From Setophaga petechia (lineage: Eukaryota > Chordata > Aves > Passeriformes > Parulidae): DNA of 64,000 nucleotides. The first letter of the stretch is position 1; each line of letters starts with the position of its first letter. Both the position numbers and the translations under genes were made by a program. Shown here piece by piece: positions 34,907-47,600 of this stretch. Below the pieces are notes generated by a model. The model saw only the letters and a program-made list of their open reading frames with translations. It was not told the origin of the DNA and ran no database searches. The stretch is taken from contig JANCRA010000033.1 in assembly GCA_024362935.1 (NCBI GenBank), positions 7,645,001 through 7,709,000 on the forward strand. The letters run 5' to 3'.

Positions 34907-35357
34907 AACAGGCTCTGGGCAGGGTAAACAGGTGCTTGGAGGGGAGAAATAATAATACTACTAATAATACTAATAATACTAATACTAATACTACTAATAA
35001 TAACAATAATAATAATAATAATCAGGCTCTGGGTAGGGTAAACAGGTGCTTGGAGGGGAGAAATAAAAATAAAAATAAAAATAATAGTAACTAATAATAA
35101 TAATCATCATCATCATCATCATCATCACCATCAGGCTCTGGGCAGGGTAAACAGGTGCTTGGAGGGGAGAAATAAAAGTAAAAATAATAGTAATAATAAT
35201 AATAATAATAAACAGGCTCTGGGCAGGGTAAACAGGTGCTTGGAGGGGAGAAAAAATAGTAATAATAATAAAAATAAAAATAAAAATAATAAAAAAAATA
35301 AACAGGGTCTGGGCAGGGTAAACAGGTGCTTGGAGGGGATAAATAAAAATAAAAATA

Positions 35358-35396
<39 letters not shown>

Positions 35397-35451
35397 CAGG
35401 CTCTGGGCAGGGTAAACAGGTGCTTGGAGGGGATAAATAAAAATAAAAATA

Positions 35452-35501
<50 letters not shown>

Positions 35502-35568
35502 CAGGCTCTGGGCAGGGTAAACAGGTGCTTGGAGGGGAGAAATAAAAATAAAAATAAAAATAAAAATA

Positions 35569-35607
<39 letters not shown>

Positions 35608-38600
35608 CAAGCTCTGGGCAGGGTAAACAGGTGCTTGGAGGGGAGAAATAATAATAATAATAATAACAACAACAACAACAATAAAACTGCATCAACAGGA
35701 AGCTTTGAAAAGTCATTCAGCTGAAAAATCCACTGTTGGAGTAATCATTCTTAAGTGATAAAAACCTTCAGCTCTTCACTGAGAGACAGGAACTGACCTC
35801 ACAGGCAATAGCATGTTTATTCTCAAATAATTCTCCTTTACCAGCATTTCTGGTACATTTTAGATAAGATCTGACCTGGCACAAAGACAATCTGCCTTGC
35901 TAACCACAGGGCAGAAAAGATTTGGAGAAAATCCAGCTGCAGTTATCACTTAAACCTTTAAACTGCCCAAAAGCAGAACCACTTGAAAAAGGAAGTGGGG
36001 AAATTTCATCTTCTCCAAGCCCACAGTCATTGGGTCAAGCCAATTTAATGTCAGAGCAGCAGAAAAATGCAGGCTGAGCATTATTCTGTAGTTATGAACA
36101 AATGAGTCATTTGGAAGGATTAAACCTTGATGTCCTGTCCAGCTCCATAAACAGGGAATTGTATCTTTGCAGTCAGATTGATTAAAACATCATTTGAGCA
36201 GCCATGACCAGATCTGTGGGACAATTAATGTCACAAAATATGAATGCTGGGTTAGGACTTCTCTTTTTTAGAATCAACCACCAAAAGATGGGATTTTGTT
36301 CATCCAGCCTGCCTTTAGCCTGGCTGCCCTCAGCTGATTTATGAATGGGCCCTTGCAAAGCACTGACCTCCAGCAACACTGCTGGGGTGAGATATTAGAG
36401 GAAATTTTAAACTGGTTTTAAACTGGAGGGAGTGATTCCCATCCTGCAGCAGCTAAATGTAGGGGAAATGTGGGAGAGGAAGAAGAGTGCAGCTTCACTC
36501 TGCCTTGTTCAGCTCTCACGTGGGAACAGGGAATGAGGAGTGAACACAAATCCCCTGAGAGCTGTGATACAGAATCACAGAGTCACAAAATATTTGGGTT
36601 GGGAGGAATCTTCAAGACCATCTCTTCCACCCCTGCAGAGAGCAGGAACATCTTCCACTATCCCAGGCTGCTCCAAAGCCCCTCCAGTGTGGCCTGGAAC
36701 TCCTCCAGGGATGGGGAATCCTGGCCAACCTGTGCCTGAAGATGAGCAGAGGAGAGGCACAACTTCCCTGAGTGAAAGGGTAAAAGGTAAAAGCCATCCT
36801 TAGGCCAGGTCTGCTTCCAGATGGACAAATCTGAGAATCCAGCAGAAAGGAAACTCACTGGATCTCACATGTTGGCACTTTTGGAAGTGTCAGCAGAACC
36901 AGAAGGTGCCCTGGGTGTGAGGCAGAAGCAAGGAGGTTTCTCCGTGGGGTGAAAACACCCAGGCTCTGAGGGATTCATTCTTGTTTCTCTGCTTTTAGTC
37001 AGCTCCCTCAAAGACTCACAGTGGCTTTTCCCAGCTGCTCAGAGGACAGCTGAGTATGGCAGGAGCTTTGCCAGCTGTGCCACAGGATCTCAGTGGGATG
37101 GTCTGGATTGTTCTGTGCTCCCTGAGCTCCCCTGCCTTGGGGACAGCTTGTGACCACCAGGGTGCAGCTGGTGTGGGGACAGCTGGGACACTGTGCCACA
37201 GGCAGCCCCACTCTCAGCTTCTGGAAAACCATCAGAGGCTGGGACAGTTCTTTTTCATTCTTCATTCTTTTTCATTTTCAGACTAGGCACAGCTTAGGTG
37301 GATAAATTCATGAAATGAGGCAGGGAGAGCCAAGGAGCTGCTCTGCCAGACCATTCATCCACATAATGAATAGATGACATTTTCCACCTGATTTGCTGGC
37401 ACAACATAGAATATTGATGCCAGTCTCTGATACAGTTTGCCAGTGGCTCCTTTAGGGTCAGGAATGTGGAGAAATCAATGACAGCAAGTGCAGAAGAGTC
37501 TCTTGTAGCTGTGCTCAGTTTGAGTTTGAGCTATGGTTGTGCACTGCAGCTGAAAAGGAGGTTCTGGTCACCAGGGATGCCCTGAGTTTGTTGTTTTCCA
37601 GCACCCACCTGGCACCCAGCAGGAAGCAGCAAGGTTTCCATGACTGGCCTTCCCCACAGCAGGAGGCAAGGTGCTGAATGAGCCCCATAAATCAAACCAC
37701 CATTAAATCAGCCCAAAACACCATATAGCTGAATTTTCTTCCTTTTCCTTTCTCAATTAGAATTTCAAATGTGATTTCCATACACAGAACAAAGAGGCAC
37801 CCAGGGCTGGAGATCTCACAGAACTGAACAAAACCTCACCCTTGAACTCTGTCCCCACCTGCTCTATTTCCCTTTCATTATGAAACATTCCCCACTCATT
37901 TTTTCCTGAGGAAAGCACAAGGTTTTGATGTTAAAAACCAGTGAGATGTAATCAAATTGCATGTTCATGTATGTTTGAAAGTCAAACTGGGAGAAAGAAG
38001 AGCCAGGCCAGTGAGCTGTAATGAAACCCTGGAAAACCAGTTTGTTCTCCCCTATAACTGGGGGAACTGGTGGCAGCTCTCCTCCTGTACACCTTGGTCA
38101 ATATCTCAGCAGCAGCACAAACGGGTTGGGAGAGAAATTGGTTGAGGGCACAAAACTTTGTGTCCTTCTGTGTGTCTGGCAGGGGCTGCTGCTTGGTGCA
38201 AGCCCAGGGACAGCCCAAGAGACAGGCAGCAGCATTCTGAGCCTGCTGAGCTGCTGGAGACAGTAAAACCCAGACCAAACCCAGAAATCCCACACCAGAG
38301 GGTGATTTTTTAAAAATTATGAGTCATGTTCCTGTGCAGATGGATGCAAAGACTCCACATGTGCCCAGAGGGCTCTGGATGGCTGCTGAAGAAAGTTCTG
38401 TGTCTTGTTATTTTAACTTTGTAAATAATTTATAGATTCTCCCAAACAAATGGTATATTCTTTACTTCCTGCCCTGTTTTACAGCTGTTTTAAACTGTCA
38501 GAAAGGTGAGGGAGCACAGAATGTAGAGACTCATCTGTCGCCCACAGCAGCATTTCTCACCCCTTGCTATAAACTGATGGGAATTTCCTAAACACCATCA

Positions 38601-41600
38601 TCCTTTTGCTGCAAACTCCACTGAAAATCCCAGCTTCCTTATTTCCTTGCTCCCAGCCACTGTTTTAACAACAACATCTTTTTTTTTTAGAGTGTGTGTG
38701 GAGCGCTTAGTCCTCTCATTTAGCAGCATTTCTCAGCCCATGCTATAAATTGATGGGAATTTCCTAAAAACCATCATTCTTCTGCTTCAAACCCCACTGA
38801 AAATCCCAGGCTTCCTTATTTCCCTGCTCCCAGCCATTGTTTTAACACCAACATCAGGTTATTTCGGAGCTCACCTGGTGCGTGGAGTGCTTGGTCCTCT
38901 CGCTGAGTGTCTACAAACTGATGGGAGTTTCCTAAGCACCATCATCCTTTTGCTGCAAACTCCACTGAAAATCCCAGCTTCCTTATTTCCCTGCTCCCAG
39001 CCATTGTTTTAACACCAACATCAGGTTATTTCGGAGCTCACCTGGTGCGTGGAGTGCTTGGTCCTCTCGCTGAGTGTCTACAAACTGATGGGAGTTTCCT
39101 AAGCACCATCATCCTTTTGCTGCAAACTCCACTGAAAATCCCAGCTTCCTTATTTCCTCCCTCCCAGCCATTGTTTTAACACCAACATCAGGTTATTTTG
39201 GAGCTCACCTGGTGCATGGAGCGCTTGGTCCACTCGCTGAGCAACTACAATGTGATGGGAGTTTTCTAAACACCATCCACTCCTCTGCTGCAAACCCCAC
39301 TGAAAATCTCAGGCTTCCTTATTTCCCCGCTCCCAGCCAATGTTTTAACACCAACATCAGGTTATTTTGGAGCTCACCTGGTGCGTGGAGTGCTTGGGTC
39401 CTCTCGCTGAGCAGCATTTCTTAACCCATGCTATAAATTGATGGGAATTTCCTAAAAACCATCATTCTTCTGCTTCAAACTCCACTGAAAATCCCAGCTT
39501 CCTTATTTCCTCCCTCCCAGCCAATGTTTTAACACCAACATCAGGTTATTTTGGAGCTCACCTGGTGCGTGGAGCGCTTGGTCCTCTCGCTGAGCAGCTG
39601 CGCCGCCAGGGCTGGCACCTGGTACACGAGCTGGGGCTGAACCCAGCCCTCCATCTTCTCGTAGGTGGCCGAGGGCGCCGTGGCCGTGGGCACGGAGGGC
39701 ACGGAGGGCACCTGGTAGATGCTGTGCGCGGCTGGCGGCTCCGCGGATGGCGGCAGCAGCTGCAGGCGGTTGGCGGGGGCCAGCCCGTGGTGGCCGTGCA
39801 GGGAGCAGCGCCACCAGCCCTGGCTGCCCGCCACGTGCTGCTCCAGCACCGTCACGATGTCCCCTCTGCGGAACGCCAGCTCGTCCGAGCACTCCGCCTT
39901 GTTGTCGTACAGAGCCTTGGCCAGGCTGTGCTGGGGACACGAGCACACCCACAGTGTCACTTTGTCACTTTGTCACTTTGTCACTTTGTCACACCATGCC
40001 AGGCCTCACTTCCACCCTGGTGTTCCTGCCCTGCTGGGATCCTTTCCCCACCTGGGTCTCGTTTGATTCACCCACCCCCTATTCTGTGATCCCTGTATGA
40101 AAAATAGCTGGCTTTCCCATTGTCATTCTGTGAGCTCTTCATCTCATAATTACTCATTACAAGATCACAGAATCATGGAATGCTTTGGGTGGGAAGGGAC
40201 CTTAAATATGATCTCATCCCACCCCTGCCATGGGCAGGGACAGCTTCCACTGTCCCAGGTTGCTCCAAGCCCTGTCCAGGGATGGGGCAGCCAGAGCCAG
40301 CAGGTAGCTTTAGTCACCCGAGGCATTTTTGCAAAGGGTAGAGAAAGCTGTGGATGTCATTTTTAGGTTTTTTTCAGTACAAGATAGATTTTGCTTTTAG
40401 CTTTAAAATGGACTGTCTGCTTCCCAGTCAGTGGGACACTGGCTGTGCCTCAGCATGAATTTCTTATCAGAAAGTGCAAGTAATGTCCAGAGAGATAGCA
40501 CCCAAATAGGAAACGTGATGCCTTGTATTTTTGTGCAGAGCATTTGCTGTGAGGCAGCAGCTGGCCTGAAGCTGCAGCACAAGAACTCGAATTTGTCAGC
40601 TCAGCTGGCGACCAGGGCCCGCTGTTGGCTGCAGGCATTTCATGAACAATGGCTGTTTGTGGGACAGGGGCAGCTGCCAGGGGGACAGCAGCCCCCTTGG
40701 CCTCCTGGTCCAGCCTGGCTGCTGCCTGGAGCACGGGAGTCCACTTTGTGCTGGGACAATGCCAAATGTTGGAGTCAGGAATCCCCCCTGGGCCAGGCCT
40801 GGCCTCCACACTGACACAAAAAGGAGAAAAGGCAACTTCTCCTGTTATCCATCAACACTGCTGGCTCCCTGGGCTGGGTGCTGCACAGAAACACTTCTGA
40901 GGGACAGACCCTCTTCTTCAGCCCCAGGAGGGTGGGCAGAGGAAAACTCTGCCCCTTCTCCACATGAAGAGCCTTATCCAGGCACACACAGGACATGGGA
41001 GAAGGGATCTGAGCCAGGCTGGGCACACACAGCAAGGCTGGGCTCAGGGTGTGAGCCAGGCTGGGCACACACAGCAAGGCTGGGCTCAGTCTGAGCCAGG
41101 CTGGGCACACACAGCAAGGCTGGCCTCAGGGTGTGAGCCAGGCTGGGCACACAGAGCAAGGCTGGGCTCAGGGTGTGAGCCTGGCTGGGCACACACAGCA
41201 AGGCTGGGCTCAGTCTGACCCAGGCTGGGCACACAGAGCAAGGCTGGGCTCAGGGTGTGAGCCAGGCTGGGCACACACAGCAAGGCTGGGCTCAGTCTGA
41301 GCCAGGCTGGGCACACACAGCAAGGCTGGGCTCAGTGTGAGCCAGGCTGGGCACACATAGCAAGGCTGGCCTCAGGGTGTGAGCCAGGCTGGGCACACAC
41401 AGCAAGGCTGGGCTCAAGGTGTGAGCCAGGCTGGGCACACACAGCAAGGCGGGGCTCAGTCTGAGCCAGGCTGGGCACACACACAGAGCAAGGCTGGGCT
41501 CAGGGTGTGAGCCAGGCTGGGCACACACAGCAAGGCTGGGCTCAGTCTGAGCCAGGCTGGGCACACACAGCAAGGCTGGGCTCAGTCTGAGCCAGGCTGG

Positions 41601-44600
41601 GCACACACAGAGCAAGGCTGGGCTCAAGGTGTGAGTCTGGCTGGGCACACACAGCAAGGCTGGGCTCAGTCTGAGCCAGGCTGGGCACACACAGCAAGGC
41701 TGGGCTCAGGGTGTGAGCCAGGCTGGGCACACACAGCAAGGTTGCCCTTCCTACATGCACCCACACAGCTGAGAGGAACCTTTGGTTCATGCTGTGGTTT
41801 TAAAAGGCTTCTAAATATTGACATTTCCCTTTTCCTGTGGAAACAGCACCCTCAAGATGCTGCTGAGTCTAAATTTATAACCAGAGACCCAAACCTTTCC
41901 ATCAGAGGGGTCCCTGCTGGAGGCACAGCACAGGTTCCTTGCTTTGGCCAGTGAAGATGTGCAAATGTCCCAGGGCCAGCAGCCCCAGCCCGAGGCCAGG
42001 CCGAGGCAGGACACTGTGGCTCAGATTTTGCATTTCTGGAGCTCACATCTGTGATCAACACAAACCCAGGAACCTCTAGAATCATCCAAATCAAGCCAAG
42101 CAGGAGATTATTAATGAATCAATTAAATCATAGGTCACTCTGGGGGAGCTGACCTAGGTAGAAAACAGATCTGCTCATGGATCATCTCATATCCCATCCA
42201 GGGAGATGGAATGGAAAAATGAAGGCTTTGACCAGAGAGGTGATGGAGACAAGCCCTAAACTCCAGTCTGTAGAACATGACTGAACCATGCACAAGCAGG
42301 GGCAGTGGAGCTCTTAAAAAAACATATTAAAAAGGAAAAAAAAACCCAAAAAACAAACTGTAAAGGTTTTCCAGCTAAGGCAGGGCTTAATTAAATTCCA
42401 AGTTTCAGGACAAACCCTCAATACTGTGGAGCTGGAGAGCACATCTTTGCCATCCCTGTCGTATTCAGTATTTCAGCAAAATGCAGAGTATGTCAGGGAG
42501 GTGCAGAGCATTTCAGGGAGATGCAGAGTATTTCAGAAAGGTGCAGAGTATTTCAGGGAGGTGCAGAGCATTTCAGGAGGTGCAGAGTATTTCAGAAAGG
42601 TGCAGAGCATTTCAGGAGGTGCAGAGTATTTCTGGGAGGTGCAGAGTATTTCTGGGAGGTGCAGAGTATGGCAGGAAGGTGCAGAGTATTTCAGAAAGGT
42701 GCAGAGTATTTCAGAAAGGTGCAGAGCATTTCAGGGAGGTGCAGAGTATTTCAGAAAGGTGCAGAGCATTTCAGGGAGGTGCAGAGTATTTCAGAAAGGT
42801 GCAGAGCATTTCAGGGAGGTGCAGAGTATTTCAGAAAGGTGCAGAGTATTTCAGGGAGGTGCAGAGCATTTCAGGAGGTGCAGAGCATTTCAGGAGGTGC
42901 AGAGTATTTCAGAAAGGTGCAGAGCATTTCAGGGAGGTGCAGAGCATTTCAGGAGGTGCAGAGCATTTCAGGAGGTGCAGAGCATTTCAGAAAGGTGCAG
43001 AACATTTCAGCAGCCCAGCAGGAGCTCAGGGGTGAGTGCTCGCTCCCCCTGTGCCTGCAGGGCCATGGTCGGGGTTATCTGCAGGGCTGTAGGCAGAGCC
43101 CAGCCCTGCAGCTCCCCGGGGTGTGTGAGGCATCCCCCTCCTCTCCTGTGAGCACAGGCATCCCTGCCCTGCCCTGCCTCTGAGCAAGGGCTGCATTCCC
43201 AGAGCCCGGGGTGCTCAGTGAGCAGGGGCTGTGCTGGGGGCTCTGGGGGATGCATTTCCCTGATATCCAGCAGAGCTCTGGCTGTGCAGTGCTCTCTGCT
43301 GCTTTGTGTGTTGTGTCCTTAAATACCCAACGTGTAAAAAGCACTGAAGCAGCACAGGGGAGGCCCAAGTGGTTTTCCTTCTTTGCTTGGTGCCCCATCC
43401 CCATCAGCAGCCTTGTAAAACCTCTCCTAAGACAGAGAACATCCTAAAAGCCCCACAAAAAGCACCTTGAGGGGCAGTGCTGGGGCTCTGCTCCCTCTGA
43501 GTGGGTTTGAACAAGCTGCTGAGCAAGCACAGACCTGGAAAAGACAAAGCAGTGTCCCCTGCAGCCCCTCCTGAGGCACTGGGACCCCCAGGGCAAAGCA
43601 GGCGGGTCTCACACTGGAGGAACTGACAGTGCAGGTCCCTGGAACAGCTTCACTCCCAAAGTTCCCATCTGGCTGCAAGTGCATCTCCTTTACTGGGGCA
43701 TGGCTCAGATGGGGACAGAGTAATTCCCCTCCAAACTGGACTTGTCTCATCTTTGTTGTGTGCAGATCCTTCCCCAGCCCTGCTCCCCCTCCGAAGCCTT
43801 GGCAGCCCCTGGGAGTCACAGGGATGAAAGCTGCTCCCTCATGTTTATTAATGGAGAAATTGTAATTAAGGGCAGTAAAGCTGATCAGTGCCCAGTTCTG
43901 TAATGTAAAATTTTATACCCTCGGAGTGACATCTGTGCTCCGTGTACACAATAGATATTTATGCTAAGGATGAAACATCCCACTGTTACTAAAATCTCCT
44001 GGTGCCTCTCCTATCCCAAGCCTGATCTTCATGCAACAGAAAAAAATATCATTATTAAATATATACAAACAATGCTAGAAAAATCCAAGTGAACACAGTG
44101 ATGTTCAGCACGGGATCATTTCAGCATCTTGCCCACAAACCTCACAAAATAATTTCTCTATGCCCTTGTCCCACTCAGTTTGTATTTGGAAATCTCAGTT
44201 TGCTATCCTGTATTATTTCATGTGAATGGTACTGCTCTATTTCACAGCATTTCTGATAAAAAAGATATTTTTCATTTAGCTTCCTGAAAACCCCTATTGA
44301 GATCACATAAATAAACTGGGAGTTTATTCTCTATAAACTGAGAATAAACTTCCAGTTTAATCCTGGGAGTTTTTGTGGATTGAAATATTTCTCATGTTTC
44401 ACATCAATATATGAGTGAGCTCTTTTACTGCAGGAAAGTGGGACTTAAAATATTTGAGGAGGAAGAGATAGAGGGTTGTGTTTGCTAAACAGTTCTGCTC
44501 ATACATCAGAGACACCTCTGACATGTTTACAGAGCAGCTCCCAGTTAATCTCTTCACCTCCCAGCAGAGCTGCAGGAATAAACATCCTCCATCATCCCTT

Positions 44601-47600
44601 ACTGGGAACAGCCTTCCCTGAGAATTCCCTGCTCAACCCCAGACCACTCTGAGTCACTTGAATTTTGCTCAGTTAATTTTAGAGAGTCCACATCAACATC
44701 CACAGGAAAAAAGGAGAATTTACCTTAAAAGCTCAGATCACTCTCCACCTGCATGTGCAGCATTTCCTGTGACCTGCAGAAGGTCCTTCTGCATTTCTTT
44801 GTTTTGTTCGTGTGTTTTGGAAAATAAATGTTCAGCTCATACAGAAGTTTTGTGTGAGCTTGAGGAAGAATGAACATCAGGACTTGCTTTTGTGGCTTTA
44901 ATTGATTTTGTGGGGGTGGAAGCAGGTGCTGATCAGCAGGTTTTGAATTCTAAATTTGATCAAATACAGAAGCACCACTTAAAAATAAAAATCAAGCTGA
45001 CAAATCCTGCAGCCTCACACAGGGCACTGCTGCAGAGGTGGAATTACAGGCTGGAGTTCTGCTCATTTCCCCCAAATTCTCTTTTCTCCACAAATGAAGT
45101 CAATCAAATCAAATCAAATTTAACACACAAATTTTGTGTGTTAAAATCACCAGAAGGGGCAAGTGCAGCCAGGGTTTCTCCCCACTCAGAGCATTTTTAC
45201 AGGAGTGCTCCCATGCCCAAACTCAAGGGAAAATCAACTGTTCCTTCCTGCAGCTCCCTGTGGGAGCATTCCTGGGCTGGGCTCCTCAAACCTTTCTTTT
45301 TCCCATATACACCCAATCACTTCAGGGTTTTTTGACTTTTTAAAACATTTTAATATCTTAATTACACCTGACTACATTTATTTCTAAATGTGGCTTTGCA
45401 GATACAGAAAGTCCTGATGTTACAAGTGTCCTCCTCAGAGCAGGGTCCTCACCCTCCTGTGAATCAGCCAAAACATCCCCACAGAAGCTCAGCAGGACCA
45501 AATGACACATTTTTCATTGAAAAAGAGAATTTTTCAGGAATTGCTGCTGCTGGAGGTGCCAGGCTGCTGTCCCTGCATGCTGTGCCCTTTTTCCCTGGTG
45601 TGGCAGCAGTGGGGAGGTCGAGGGGATTTCTGATCCACCAAGATCCAGCAGCAGCAGCACAACTCCCACAGCTGCGGCTGCCTGGGGCTCTGGCTGCACT
45701 GAGCAGCCCCCAAAATCTTGTCCTCACCCCCAAAATCTTGTCCTCACCCCCCAAAATCTTGTCCTCACCCCCCAAAATCTTGTCCTCACCCCCCAAATCT
45801 TGTCCTCACCCCCATAATCTTGTCCTCACCCTCCAAATCTTGTCCTCACCCCCCAAAATCTTATCCTCACCCCCCAAATCTTGTCCTCACCCCCAAAATC
45901 TTGTCCTCATCCCCCCAAATCTTGTCCTCACCCTCCAAATCTTGTCCTCACCCCCAAAATCTTGTTCTCACCCCTAAAATGTTATCCTCACCCCCCAAAA
46001 TCTTATCCTCACCCCCAAAATCTTGTTCTCACCCCCCAAATCTTGTCCTGCCCCTGCTCCCTGCACAGCCCTGCCAGGGTCGTGTTTCTGAGATGAATGA
46101 GATGCAGTGAATAAAGGGAGGAGTGGATGGTTTCTGAGTGAGTATCACTGGAACTGTCACATTTCTCAGGGCAGAGAGGGGTTTCCAGCTGGGCTAATCC
46201 CTGCTGCGAGTCCCCAGGCCCAGGCAGCAGCTGGGCTCTGCTCCCTGGCTGTCATTAGCAGGGGACACTTGGTGACAGCCCAGCCCTGCCCTGCCCAGCT
46301 GAGCCACCCCTCGTCACAGCCCAGCCCTGCTCTGCACAAAGCCCAGCCTGGGCTGGGCAGAACCAGGCACAAACGGCTGAAAATGGGTTCGATCCATCCC
46401 TCATCCCCCTCCCCACGCCGGGAGGAAAGAGTATTTCCCAAAAATGAGCGCTCCTTTCCTCCTCTGCAGGATGTGGCCAGTCCTCACCCTCGAGTGCAAA
46501 GGCTTTCCCAGGCTCACAGAGTTCAGGCTGAAATTACTCGGCGTTTTCCTCATCACACAGTGGCCTCAATTCTTGAGACATTTCCATTACCCATTTTCTA
46601 GGAGTCAATGCAAAACCATCATCTCTTTTGAGGTAATTCACTGCTCAACTCTTAACCTCGTTTTTTTTTCCCAAGAGAATGTGGAAGTGACCAGTCTGAG
46701 TCACTCATGATCATTTCTAATAAACTTGTCATTACTCAATGCACACAGAACAAACCCTCACCCTCCTCTGCCACACTGGTGCTCTGGAGAAACTCTTAAT
46801 TTGGATTATATTTTAAAAATTAAGACCGTGTGCTCTGTTAGTGTTATGTGAATCAGCTGAACACACACATTGCAAAGAGACCCCGCCAGATGCAGATTTC
46901 ACCCTCTGTCCACTACAAATGGAATCAGGAAAGTCACTGAATCAACTGCAGCAGAAAGAAAAGAGCCCGGCGCTCACACTGACCTTCATCTTGCTGTGTT
47001 TGCCTGTCAGTCCATCACCTGAGCAGCAGGAGGAGGATGAGGAGGAGGAGGATGAGGATGAGGAGGAGGAGGAGGAGGATGAGGATGTCCCCAGCCCTGC
47101 CGGTGGCTCGGGCAGCTCTGGAGGCTCTGGCCGGGAGCCTGGAGAGGCAGAGCTCAGCCCCTGCCTCCCCCCGCTCGCTGGGAGCCCCAGGGAAGCGGCT
47201 CTGGGGAGGGGGGAGCTCATTGCGCGGCAGAATTGACTCCAGGGAGCCCCTGGCTGCAGCTGGCGATGGGCAGGACACACAGCCGGCCCTGCAGGGAGTG
47301 CCTGCCCTGCTCCGAGCACAACACCCGGCCCCAGGGCTGCTCCAGCACAACGGCTGCGTTTGGAAGCATTTCTGCTGCAGCGTTTTTTACTCCTGGTTTG
47401 CTGTGTTTGGGTTTTTTGTTTGTTTGTTTAGGTTTTTTTAATTTTTTTTTTCTAACTTCAAAGTGGTGTGAGTTTTGATACACTTTTAATCAGTCTTCAG
47501 AAAACTGAACAGATCCCCTTTGTGGTTATAAATGCCCTGCAAAACCACCTCACCCTGCAGAGGCAGAAAACCCAAGGAGGAAAGTTAAACATGATCTACA

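Noticed and set aside
34524..35716. Minus-strand ORFs of 159-240 codons with Leu, Ile or Tyr runs
   Set aside because: ATT/TTA microsatellite has no stops; only the last copy (CASS4 exon 3) is coding.
41000..41745. CRISPR-like regular repeats
   Set aside because: Contiguous minisatellite without unique spacers in a vertebrate genome; the same holds for the other arrays.
42426..43183. Three overlapping ORFs of 184-241 codons (VQSISGRCRVF repeats)
   Set aside because: Produced by a 20-bp intronic array read in three frames; no start context, domain or codon preference.
46841..47236. 131-codon ORF with an acidic Glu/Asp run
   Set aside because: Acidic stretch is a GGA/GAT purine tract; no family match recognised and no splice support.
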